Shown in pieces: positions 1-5,821 of a stretch of 8,100 bases of DNA (position 1 is its first letter; the number at the start of each line of letters is the position of its first letter). The position numbers were made by a program, and so were the translations under genes. Below the pieces are notes generated by a model. It was not told the DNA's origin and searched no databases. It saw only the letters and a program-made list of their open reading frames with translations. The stretch is from contig JBGSYN010000087.1 in the NCBI GenBank assembly GCA_041750975.1, positions 1-8,100 on the forward strand. The letters are read 5' to 3'. The DNA comes from JBGSYN01 sp041750975 (GTDB taxonomy: Bacteria; Pseudomonadota; Alphaproteobacteria; Geminicoccales; Geminicoccaceae).

Positions 1-102
1 ATCCGACGCAGCCAGGGCTTCGAGCACCTCGAGGCCCGCTTCGACGACTTCCACACCGATCCCGTCGCCTGGAATGGCGGCAATGCGATAGGGTGAGGTC
101 AT
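1..102 (-). CDS. Isocitrate/isopropylmalate/tartrate dehydrogenase family enzyme, N-terminal fragment
   Basis: The first 34 codons are visible; the gene runs off the left edge. The translation begins MTSPYRIAAIPGDGIGVEVV and continues as a helix rich in Glu, Ala and Leu. The short N-terminal beta strand followed by IPGDGIGxEV is the hallmark of the metal- and NAD(P)-dependent beta-decarboxylating dehydrogenases: isopropylmalate dehydrogenase, isocitrate dehydrogenase, homoisocitrate dehydrogenase and tartrate/D-malate dehydrogenase. These oxidise a hydroxy-acid and decarboxylate it in the cytoplasm. The opening resembles tartrate/D-malate dehydrogenase more than LeuB, but the substrate-determining residues are outside the window, so the exact enzyme is open. 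The ATG is preceded by AGCAAAAGGA with about 8 nt spacing, a good ribosome binding site. The gene diverges from the acyl ligase fusion, with a 95-bp gap between them. Confidence 0.85.
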   Translation of the reverse strand, partial: MTSPYRIAAIPGDGIGVEVVEAGLEVLEALAASD

Positions 103-140
103 CGACGAAATCCTTTTGCTGGCCTGCGGTCAAAACGGGT

Positions 141-171
141 ATGCAAGTTCGGGCCATGGGCCATGTTGCAT
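141..171. repeat. Inverted repeat in the divergent promoter region
   Basis: ATGCAA (141-146) and TTGCAT (166-171) are perfect inverted 6-bp arms around a 19-bp centre. The centre contains two copies of GGGCCATG offset by 8 bp. The repeat lies between two divergently transcribed genes (starts at 102 minus and 198 plus), where a shared operator would be expected. No convincing sigma70 -35/-10 pair could be placed with confidence. It may be a regulator site or chance. Confidence 0.25.
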
Positions 172-197
172 GCATCAAGTCAATTGAGAGACCCTGA

Positions 198-2870
198 ATG
201 AGCCCCAATACCCTTGTCGATCTGGTCGACGGTTTCGCCGCGAGGGGTCGTGCTATCGCGATCGCGCGAGCCGGCAGCGACGAGAGCGGGCATTGGTCCT
301 ACCAGGAGCTCCACGATCATGTCGTCCGGGTCGCCCGCACCGTCCATGGCGAAAACCTCGATCGCAACCGTCCCATCGGTGTCCTCGGCGAGAACAGCCC
401 CAACTGGATCGCGACCTTGCTGGCGATCGCCTATGCCGGGCGCATCGCTTTGCCGCTCAACGTGCTGGGCAGCGATGACGAACTCAAGATCGCGATCGAC
501 CATAGCGGCTGCCGCCATCTGTTCACGACCTCCTCCCATGCCGAGCGTCTGGTGGCGCTGCTCGACGCAGGCCGGGTCGAGTTGCTGCGCCTCGACGAGC
601 ATGACGAGAAGACCGAAGGGCTTGCCGACCTCGAGACGTCGAACGGCAGCGCCACGCCGGGGATCGCCGAGGACGACATCGCCTGCCTGCTCTATACCTC
701 CGGCACTACGGGCAAGCCCAAGGGCGTGCCGCTCAGCCACGGCAATCTGACGAGCAATGTGCGGAGCCTGATCGACGCCAAGATGGCCGGCCCCCAAGAC
801 CGGATTCTCGTCCCATTGCCGCTCCATCACGCTTATCCCCTGACCGTGGGCGTTCTCTCGCCGCTCGCTTGCGGCACCACCGTCGTCCTCCCGGAGCGGA
901 TGTCCGGTCGCGCCATCAAAGCGGCGCTGATCGAGGAGGAATGCACGCTTCTGCTTGGTGTGCCGCGGCTCTATGAGGCGCTGCTCGGTGCGTTGTTCTC
1001 GCAGCTCGCCCAGCAGCCGAGGGTGATTGCCGCGACCTTCGAGAGCATTCACAGCATGGCGGCCAAAGGCAGCGCTCTGTTGCGGCCGCTCGCCCGTGAA
1101 TTGATGGCGCCCGTGCGGAAGGCCTTCGGCCCGAAGCTCAGGATCGCCGCCTGCGGCGGAGCCAAGCTCGACGAGGATCACGAACGGGCGCTCAACGGGC
1201 TCGGTTTCGAGGTGCTCACCGGCTACGGCCTCACCGAAACCTCGCCGATCGCCACCTTCAATCCGCCCGGCCGTTCGCGCATCGGCACCGCCGGCAAGCC
1301 GGTTCAGGGTGTGGAGATCAGGATCGAGAAAGCCGCGGCGGACGATCAAAGCGGGGCCGTATGGATAAAAGGCCCCAACGTCTTTCGCGGCTATTGGGGC
1401 GAACCACCGGGAGCGGATGAGGATCTCACCGCCGAGGGCTGGTACCGCACCGGCGATCTCGGCTTTGTCGATGATGACGGCTATCTCCATCTGGTCGGCC
1501 GGCAGAAAGAGATCCTCGTGCTTTCCGGAGGCAAGAACGTCATTCCGGACAGCATCGAGAAGCGCTTCATGGGTCTCGAAGGGGTCAGCGAGGTCGCAGC
1601 CATCGAGCGCGACGGCAGACTCGAGCTGATCGTGGTGCCGGAGGCGCATGGCGGCAGCGGCGGACGGGGCGAGCAATCGGGCGGCGATAGGGCGGACGCG
1701 CTGAAGACCGCGGTGCGCGCCGCGGCGAAGCAGGGTCCGAGCTACGCGCAGCCCTCTTCGATCCACATTGTCCGCAAGAAGCTGCCACGGACGCTGATCG
1801 GCAAACTCAAGCGGCACGAGCTGCAGGCCCTGCTCGAAGAGGAGAGCAGGAGCCCCGGAGAGCGAACCGCCAAGGATCTTTCGCCCGAAGACGAGGGTCT
1901 GCTGCGCACGGCCCCCGCAGGCGAAATCTACGAATGGCTCGGCGAGCGCTACAAGGATCGGGACGTCTCGCTCGATGCGAGCCCGCAATTCGATCTCGGC
2001 TTCGACTCCTTCGAATGGATGAATGTGGCTCTCGTCCTGGAGGACCGGTTCGATGTCGTCCTGATGGAGGACGAACTGGCCGAGGTCGAGACCGTGCGCG
2101 ATCTTCTGGAGCGTTGCCTCGACGCGCATGGGCGCGAGCGCGAAGGCCGGAACGAAACCGAATTCGACGAGCGCTGGATCAGGCCCCGCGGGCCGGCAAC
2201 GCGGGCCTCGGCGCACGCCCTGCGCGATAGCAACCGCTTCGCCATGAGCCGCCTTTTCGCTCTCGATATCGAGGGTGCGGAGAACATTCCAGCCGAAGGC
2301 CCTTTCGTCGTCACCGCCAATCACCAAAGCCACCTCGACAGCTTCGCGATCGCCGCCGCCCTGACGCCCGAACTCCTTGAGCGGACCTATTGGGCGGGTG
2401 CGACCAAGGTCTATTTCAAGGGCCCGCTGATCCGGCGTTTCAGCCGCATCGCCAATCTCTTGCCGATCGAGAACGATTTCGGCTCGTTCTCGGCCCTGGA
2501 TTACGGTCGCCGCGTGCTCGAGCGCGGCGACGTGCTGGTCTGGTATCCGGAGGGCCACCGAACCCGCGACGGCGCACTTTTGAAGTTCCGGCCGGGCGTC
2601 GGCGTCCTGATGGCGGAACTCGGCGTGCCGGCCCTGCCGATCGTCCTCCATGGCACGCTCCAGGCGATGCCTGCGGGCTCGAAGCTGCCGCGATTCTCGA
2701 AATTGCGGTTGGCCTGCGGTCCTCTGGTGACACCCGCGGAGCTGCTTGGCCGTGAGGTCGGCGAGGACACCATGGAAGAGGGCCGCAACATCGTCGAGGC
2801 TCTGCGCCGAACCATCGAGACCATGCTGCGGCGGCATTCGTTCGATGGCGGCGACCGCGACGGCGGTTAG
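198..2870 (+). CDS. Trifunctional fusion: acyl-CoA/acyl-ACP synthetase (AMP-binding), acyl carrier domain, PlsC-type acyltransferase
   Basis: An 890-residue protein with three domains. Residues ~25-545 form an ANL adenylating enzyme: P-loop YTSGTTGKPKG (166-176), GYGLTETSP (342-350), YRTGD with ribose-binding Asp420, GRQKE (434-438), and a C-terminal RTLIGKLKR motif carrying the likely catalytic Lys536. Residues ~570-645 look like a carrier domain: GFDSFEW puts the phosphopantetheine Ser at 604. Residues ~690-850 are a glycerolipid acyltransferase: NHQSHLD (708-714, giving HX4D with His709 and Asp714), YPEGHR (783-788, the EGTR block with His for Thr) and FRPGV (797-801). Inferred role: ATP-dependent activation of a fatty acid, loading onto the built-in carrier, then transfer to a lysophospholipid or glycerol phosphate at the inner membrane. 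E. coli Aas combines the acyltransferase and synthetase in the opposite order and has no fused carrier. The start is preceded by GAGAG 8 nt upstream. A Gly-rich stretch near 480-500 may be a flexible linker. The acyl substrate and acceptor cannot be read from the sequence. Confidence 0.93.
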   Translation: MSPNTLVDLVDGFAARGRAIAIARAGSDESGHWSYQELHDHVVRVARTVHGENLDRNRPIGVLGENSPNWIATLLAIAYAGRIALPLNVLGSDDELKIAIDHSGCRHLFTTSSHAERLVALLDAGRVELLRLDEHDEKTEGLADLETSNGSATPGIAEDDIACLLYTSGTTGKPKGVPLSHGNLTSNVRSLIDAKMAGPQDRILVPLPLHHAYPLTVGVLSPLACGTTVVLPERMSGRAIKAALIEEECTLLLGVPRLYEALLGALFSQLAQQPRVIAATFESIHSMAAKGSALLRPLARELMAPVRKAFGPKLRIAACGGAKLDEDHERALNGLGFEVLTGYGLTETSPIATFNPPGRSRIGTAGKPVQGVEIRIEKAAADDQSGAVWIKGPNVFRGYWGEPPGADEDLTAEGWYRTGDLGFVDDDGYLHLVGRQKEILVLSGGKNVIPDSIEKRFMGLEGVSEVAAIERDGRLELIVVPEAHGGSGGRGEQSGGDRADALKTAVRAAAKQGPSYAQPSSIHIVRKKLPRTLIGKLKRHELQALLEEESRSPGERTAKDLSPEDEGLLRTAPAGEIYEWLGERYKDRDVSLDASPQFDLGFDSFEWMNVALVLEDRFDVVLMEDELAEVETVRDLLERCLDAHGREREGRNETEFDERWIRPRGPATRASAHALRDSNRFAMSRLFALDIEGAENIPAEGPFVVTANHQSHLDSFAIAAALTPELLERTYWAGATKVYFKGPLIRRFSRIANLLPIENDFGSFSALDYGRRVLERGDVLVWYPEGHRTRDGALLKFRPGVGVLMAELGVPALPIVLHGTLQAMPAGSKLPRFSKLRLACGPLVTPAELLGREVGEDTMEEGRNIVEALRRTIETMLRRHSFDGGDRDGG

Positions 2871-3379
2871 GCTCGAGAGCAGGACAAGGTCGGGGCGTCG
2901 GCATCGTCGCCGCGCAGGATAAGCGCCTCGTCCGTGAGCCGCAGCACGTCGGCGGAACCCTGAAATCCCTGCGGCGCCAGCTTGGCTATCGACGAAGCCA
3001 TGACCGCCAGCGGGCCGGACGCGGAGCTGTCGTCGAGCGCCTGCACATCGACCGTGCTATTTCGAACCGCGATGCGGTCGCCCTCGGCCGACCAGTTCCC
3101 GGTCATGACCGTTTCCATGTCGCTTGCGCCGGGCAGTTGCTGGCTGACCGGCACAAATGCCACACTCCTGAGCGTGCTGTCGGCGTTGAAGGTGAGCTCT
3201 TGGGTAATGGGTAGCCCGCCCGGTAACGGGTTCATCTCGCGGCAGCTCCAGCCGCCGGTCAGAAGGTCACGATCGATGCTCGTGACCTCATCGGGCACGG
3301 CCACGGCGGGACGTTGCGGTGGCGAGAGCGCGCATGCACCGAGACTAGAGAGTATAAGAACGATCAATATCTTATTCAT
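2867..3379 (-). CDS. Small lipoprotein of unknown function, possibly lipocalin-like
   Basis: 170 residues. The N-terminus MNKILIVLILSSLGAC is a lipoprotein signal with lipobox LGAC, so Cys16 should be lipidated. The +2 residue is Ala, not Asp, which by the E. coli Lol rule favours the outer membrane. The mature part has GGWSC, then LTFNADSTL, then a GNWSAEGDRI block and LRLTDEALILR. This alternating strand pattern is common in small beta-barrel, lipocalin-like lipoproteins, but the fold is my inference. Cys46 and Cys167 could form a disulfide. The gene is convergent with the acyl ligase fusion, and the two stop codons overlap in the tetranucleotide TTAG (2867-2870). The start has GAAG close by and GGAG about 14 nt upstream, so initiation is not ideal. 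The leader contains a strong hairpin (3414-3444). Confidence 0.8.
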   Translation of the reverse strand: MNKILIVLILSSLGACALSPPQRPAVAVPDEVTSIDRDLLTGGWSCREMNPLPGGLPITQELTFNADSTLRSVAFVPVSQQLPGASDMETVMTGNWSAEGDRIAVRNSTVDVQALDDSSASGPLAVMASSIAKLAPQGFQGSADVLRLTDEALILRGDDADAPTLSCSRA

Positions 3380-3403
3380 CTGTCTTCATAATCTCCATCA
3401 AAG
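3380..3403 (-). other. Possible 8-codon leader ORF overlapping the lipoprotein start
   Basis: Immediately upstream of the lipoprotein gene, the minus strand reads ATG GAG ATT ATG AAG ACA GAT GAA TAA (MEIMKTDE). Its last bases overlap the lipoprotein ATG in another frame, so the mini-ORF extends a few bases below 3380. GGAG lies inside the mini-ORF, ahead of its second ATG. Translation of this frame could be coupled to the lipoprotein start. It is too short to distinguish from chance. Confidence 0.15.
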
Positions 3404-3413
3404 CCAGGATGAA

Positions 3414-3444
3414 CCGGCCGCCGCAGTAGAGCGGCTTCGGCCGG
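3414..3444 (-). promoter_or_regulatory. Strong GC hairpin in the leader of the lipoprotein gene
   Basis: CCGGCCG (3414-3420) pairs with CGGCCGG (3438-3444). Inside, CCGC (3421-3424) pairs with GCGG (3431-3434) around the loop AGTAGA, leaving only a 3-nt CTT bulge, for 11 G-C pairs in total. It lies 35 bp upstream of the lipoprotein start at 3379, so on a minus-strand transcript it would sit in the 5' leader. Neither side has a T-run, which argues against an intrinsic terminator. It could be an mRNA stability or translation-control element, or a palindromic DNA site. Confidence 0.45.
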
Positions 3445-3600
3445 AACACAAGCGATTCCTCAACGGACAGTAAGCTCGGAAAAATGACAATTTGATCTTA
3501 TTTTTCGAGGAATAAACGAAAGCGCTGCGTCGTCTCACTGGCAGGTCGGCAAGATTTCAGAAGCATTCCGGGGAGGTTGCGGATGAGCTTGCGGGGGGCC

Positions 3601-3609
3601 TGTGATAAT
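3601..3609 (+). promoter_or_regulatory. Candidate extended -10 promoter for the 57-residue membrane protein
   Basis: TGTGATAAT fits the extended -10 form TGnTATAAT with one change (GATAAT). It lies 25 bp before the ATG at 3634 in a locally AT-rich patch, giving a short 5' leader of about 18 nt. No good -35 is visible at 17 bp, which extended -10 promoters can tolerate. The call rests on sequence match and position only. Confidence 0.35.
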
Positions 3610-3633
3610 TAAACAATAGTTCAGGAGCTGGTG

Positions 3634-3807
3634 ATGCGCCGGATTCCGGTTCGAGATTCAGGGCAAAGGCAACAGGACGACCGCTTCGCGGAGCTGCAAG
3701 GACCCGATCCTAGGTATCCGTCCGCAGCTTTGGCGTTGGCCATGAGCGTGCTCTTTTGGCCGCTGCTTGCGGGCGTCGGCTTGTCGATCTACTGGATGCT
3801 TTTCTAG
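3634..3807 (+). CDS. 57-residue single-span membrane protein, unknown function
   Basis: A short open frame, M1 to F57, ending in TAG at 3805-3807. AGGAG (3623-3627) lies 6 nt before the ATG, an excellent ribosome binding site. A GTG one codon earlier is in frame but too close to the site. Residues 1-30 are polar and charged (Arg, Asp, Gln, Glu). Residues ~31-57 are strongly hydrophobic with aromatic residues (SAALALAMSVLFWPLLAGVG, then LSIYWMLF), giving one membrane span at the C-terminus. An N-in tail-anchored topology is likely. No family is recognised. It is flanked by small lipoprotein genes on the opposite strand. The ribosome site, hydrophobic C-terminus and upstream -10-like element together support a real gene, but it has no homology evidence here. 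Confidence 0.55.
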   Translation: MRRIPVRDSGQRQQDDRFAELQGPDPRYPSAALALAMSVLFWPLLAGVGLSIYWMLF

Positions 3808-3813
3808 CTGTTT

Positions 3814-3840
3814 CCGGATCCGGGCGCCAACCGCCCCTTT
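3814..3840 (+). terminator. Weak candidate terminator between convergent genes
   Basis: Just after the stop at 3807, GGGCG (3822-3826) and CGCCC (3832-3836) form a 5-bp stem around CCAAC, followed by CTTT. A perfect 10-bp palindrome CCGGATCCGG (3814-3823) overlaps its left arm. The stem is short and the T-run has only three T, so termination would be modest. It lies in the 31-bp gap between convergent genes ending at 3807 and 3839, where a terminator would be expected. Confidence 0.25.
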
Positions 3841-4297
3841 ATCGCGATCCGAGTTCCGAAACTAGCGCCGCTTCGGTCGTTCCGGAACTAGCGCACCCGG
3901 CGCTAAGGTTCGAATTTTTGAGACTGTTGTGATAGTCGGCCTCGAAGCTCGTGGTCCAGCTCACTAGTGAGCCGTCACCCTCGCCGCGGATCGTCACATC
4001 GATCGCACCGCTCGGCGCAATCGGAGCAGCCCACCGCCATCGCCCTGTCGAGCCTTCGTTGCCCTGAACCTGAATCTTGTCGCAAGCCGCGAGCGAGGCT
4101 TGGTTCGTGGTCGCCCTGATCGATGTCGGCCCCTGGCTCTGGATCATCCAGCCTGCCGATTCGAGGCTAGACGCCGCGCGCGCCTCGGCTTGAGCGGGGG
4201 GCAGAGCGGATTGCACCCGGCTCGGCGGCGGCGGCGGTCGCTCCTGAACGCAGCCGCCGACCAGAATCACAAGTGCCAACCCTCTCCAATCACGCAT
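3839..4297 (-). CDS. Small lipoprotein of unknown function
   Basis: 152 residues from the ATG at 4297. The start MRDWRGLALVILVGGC is a lipoprotein signal with lipobox VGGC and lipidated Cys16. It is followed by QERPPPPPS, a Pro-rich tether typical of surface or periplasmic lipoproteins. The mature domain (~40-152) has two further cysteines, Cys72 (AACDKIQV) and Cys135 (SAGCASSG), that could pair, and alternating strands such as GRWRWAAP, AIDVTIRGEGDGS and LVSWTTSFEA. No named family is recognised. The frame stays open upstream to 4618, but that extension is Arg/Ser-rich and lies over other sequence. The internal ATG directly precedes a signal peptide and has GGA about 6 nt upstream, so it is preferred. 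It is divergent from the 48-residue gene at 4498. Confidence 0.75.
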   Translation of the reverse strand: MRDWRGLALVILVGGCVQERPPPPPSRVQSALPPAQAEARAASSLESAGWMIQSQGPTSIRATTNQASLAACDKIQVQGNEGSTGRWRWAAPIAPSGAIDVTIRGEGDGSLVSWTTSFEADYHNSLKNSNLSAGCASSGTTEAALVSELGSR

Positions 4298-4463
4298 CTT
4301 CGGTCCGTTCCGCCAATGGTCGCCACCTTGAGATCTAGCTCGGGGCCGGCTGCGGACCATGACAACGCCGCGTCTCGTCTTTGCATGACGCCACCGATTT
4401 TCGTGATGACCGTTACAGAAACGCCGTTCGAGAGAAACTAAGCGGGTCGTTGTGTCGGGGCGG

Positions 4464-4477
4464 ATTGCCCTGGCAAT
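4464..4477. repeat. Inverted repeat before the 48-residue gene
   Basis: ATTGCC (4464-4469) and GGCAAT (4472-4477) are perfect 6-bp inverted arms separated by only CT. They lie 7 bp upstream of the GGAGGA ribosome site of the small gene at 4498. It could be an operator or a cruciform/hairpin near the ribosome site; an RNA hairpin would have too tight a loop to form all pairs. The rest of the 200-bp divergent gap (4298-4497) shows no clear promoter. Confidence 0.3.
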
Positions 4478-4497
4478 GGAATGTGGAGGAAAAATCC

Positions 4498-4644
4498 ATG
4501 CGGCGCTTGATCTGGCTGACCTTGGGGACGGTGCTGAGCCTGTCCCTGCTGATGGCCAATTCGTTGCCCTCGTCGACCACCGCCGAACCCTGGCTCGATA
4601 CTGTGGTCGCCGAAGCATTCAAAGACCAAGCGACAGCGCCATGA
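4498..4644 (+). CDS. 48-residue exported or membrane-anchored peptide, unknown function
   Basis: The ATG at 4498 follows GGAGGA (4485-4490) with 7-nt spacing, the best ribosome site in the window. The protein starts MRRLIWLTLGTVLSLSLLMA, two Arg followed by a hydrophobic stretch to about residue 20. This reads as a signal peptide or N-terminal anchor. A possible cleavage is after STTA (residue 29). The remainder, EPWLDTVVAEAFKDQATAP, is short and weakly amphipathic. The frame opens earlier, at 4381, but that upstream part has no ribosome site. The 3' end overlaps the antiparallel ExoD-like gene by 26 bp (4619-4644). No family is recognised. Confidence 0.55.
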   Translation: MRRLIWLTLGTVLSLSLLMANSLPSSTTAEPWLDTVVAEAFKDQATAP

Positions 4645-5197
4645 CCACAGCGCCCAACGACGCGATCAGTCCGAACGCCACCGTCAAGCCGTCGTCGGCG
4701 ACAAGCCCCAGACCGAAGAAGACGATGGCGGCGCCGCCCACGGCATTGCCGAAGGGCAAGGCGGCGAGCGGGAACATGCTGAGCCCGATCAGGACGCCGA
4801 TCGCCGCGACCACACGGCTGAACGGCGGACGGCATAGCTGTTCATAGCGCGGCTCGAGCCAGCGATCGATCAGCCTCGCAGCACCGCGGCCTTTGTCGAC
4901 CGCCGCGCGTAGCCGGCTCGCTGAAATTTCTCTGCGGCCGATGAATCCCGGCACCCATGGATCGCTGCGGCCGAGCAGTAGCTGAATCGAGAACGCGACG
5001 ATCAGCGTGCCGCTGACTAATCCCATGCCGGGTATCAGTCCAGTCGGCAGCACCGCGAGAAGCCCGGAAATAACCAGAAGCGGGCCGAAGCCTCGCGAAT
5101 CGAAGTGGCTTACAACATTGGAGACCGAAACGCCGCCCTCATCACCGGGATCCGGCTTAAGCCGATCGAGCAGTTCATCGAAACGGCCCGAACTCAT
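4619..5197 (-). CDS. exoD: ExoD-family integral membrane protein
   Basis: 192 residues. A polar N-terminus (~1-35) is followed by GFGPLLVISGLLAVLPTGLI and IPGMG, a second hydrophobic segment to ~75, then LLLGRSDPWVPGFIGRREIS. The order of LPTGxIPG, then PWxP and RRxIS, is characteristic of the ExoD family. After a charged middle (~88-122) come three hydrophobic segments (~127-147, 150-167, 170-191), including FPLAALPFGNAV. The protein is predicted to sit in the inner membrane. ExoD was named from rhizobial mutants with altered exopolysaccharide and alkali sensitivity; the biochemical role is unknown. The start is the only in-frame ATG after an upstream TGA, but its ribosome site is poor, so translation may depend on the upstream gene 64 bp away. 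It is last in a run of four minus-strand genes. Confidence 0.85.
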   Translation of the reverse strand: MSSGRFDELLDRLKPDPGDEGGVSVSNVVSHFDSRGFGPLLVISGLLAVLPTGLIPGMGLVSGTLIVAFSIQLLLGRSDPWVPGFIGRREISASRLRAAVDKGRGAARLIDRWLEPRYEQLCRPPFSRVVAAIGVLIGLSMFPLAALPFGNAVGGAAIVFFGLGLVADDGLTVAFGLIASLGAVVMALSLGL

Positions 5198-5261
5198 TGG
5201 TCATGACATAGAGCGGGGATCGAGCAAGATCCGCGACCTAGATCGCCCAATCGAAGGTATA

Positions 5262-5702
5262 TCACTCCGTTTGGATCTCGCTTCGAGCCTGGCCGATGGC
5301 AGTATCGATCTCGGTTATCGCCGAGCCGAAATTCCTTTTCGCCGAGCGCCATTCCTCCTGGGCACTGGCCCCCAATTGATCGAGGCGGTCGCCCGCCTGA
5401 CGCCGGAGACCCTCCAGCTTGGCCTGTTCGATCGCAAACTGAATCTGAGCCTCTTCGCCCGCGCTCTCAGCCTGTGCCTCAAGCCGCGCTAGTTCTTCAT
5501 CGACCGTGCTCAGGACATCCTGCCCCTGCTCGAACGCCGAGTCTTTCTGCTCGATCGCAAATTCCTGGATACTGACGAGTGCGTTCTGGACTTTTTCGCT
5601 GAAGCTTTGTTCCGCTGCGTCCTGAGCGAACGAACCCGCCGAAATCGCGAGCAAGCTCACCAAAACTACGCTCACAATAGACTGCAGGTGGCTATTTATC
5701 AT
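5262..5702 (-). CDS. Periplasmic coiled-coil protein, unknown function
   Basis: 146 residues from the ATG at 5702. MINSHLQSIVSVVLVSLLAI leads to SAGSFAQ, a Sec signal peptide with likely cleavage near residue 26. The mature protein is almost entirely helical and rich in Glu, Gln and Ala, with heptad-like spacing (e.g. ALVSIQEFAIEQ, EELARLEAQAES, KLEGLRRQAGDRLDQLG). The motif FAIEQ occurs twice (48-52 and 89-93), suggesting an internal duplication of the helix. There is no Cys and a single Trp (118). The frame is open 20 codons further upstream, but that extension would bury the signal peptide. GGGGGT lies about 6 nt before the chosen ATG. It sits between dps (119 bp) and the ExoD-like gene (64 bp) on the same strand. 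A role as an envelope stress or scaffold protein is inferred; no named family is recognised. Confidence 0.72.
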   Translation of the reverse strand: MINSHLQSIVSVVLVSLLAISAGSFAQDAAEQSFSEKVQNALVSIQEFAIEQKDSAFEQGQDVLSTVDEELARLEAQAESAGEEAQIQFAIEQAKLEGLRRQAGDRLDQLGASAQEEWRSAKRNFGSAITEIDTAIGQARSEIQTE

Positions 5703-5733
5703 GACGGGACCCCCATTCGGTTTCTTGACGAGG

Positions 5734-5745
5734 GGTATATATACC
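5734..5745. promoter_or_regulatory. 12-bp AT-core palindrome upstream of the coiled-coil gene
   Basis: GGTATATATACC is a perfect palindrome 31 bp upstream of the ATG at 5702, in an otherwise GC-rich gap (5703-5821). On the minus strand its TATATA core is in a suitable place for a -10 element, though no matching -35 was found. It could also be a regulator site. Its position suggests the coiled-coil and ExoD-like genes have their own promoter in addition to any readthrough from dps. Confidence 0.35.
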
Positions 5746-5821
5746 GCATCGCGCCCGGACACGAGAGGGCACGGACGCGATGCATATGACCGGAACTTGA
5801 GCGCAATCGAGTCAACGCCAC

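Noticed and set aside
180..2837. An 885-codon open frame antisense to nearly the whole acyl ligase fusion.
   Set aside because: The plus-strand frame has full sets of catalytic motifs in three domains. The antisense frame shows no recognisable domain and is expected from third-position G/C bias in a GC-rich gene.
3443..3467. GGAAC-N16-CGGA on the plus strand as an EcfG promoter for the 57-residue protein.
   Set aside because: The -10 matches only CG, the site overlaps the hairpin arm, and it is about 165 bp from the gene; the TGTGATAAT element is closer and better.
4381..4497. Earlier ATG for the 48-residue exported peptide (87 residues in total).
   Set aside because: No ribosome site at 4381, and the extension would put about 39 polar residues before the hydrophobic signal; GGAGGA marks the ATG at 4498.
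4298..4618. Upstream extension of the second lipoprotein to a 259-residue protein.
   Set aside because: The extension is Arg/Ser-rich without motifs and overlaps the antiparallel 48-residue gene. The ATG at 4297 opens directly into a lipoprotein signal.
5212..5240. GGATC-GAGCAA-GATCC hairpin between the coiled-coil and ExoD-like genes as a terminator.
   Set aside because: The stem is only 5 bp with a bulged extension and has no T-run in the direction of transcription.
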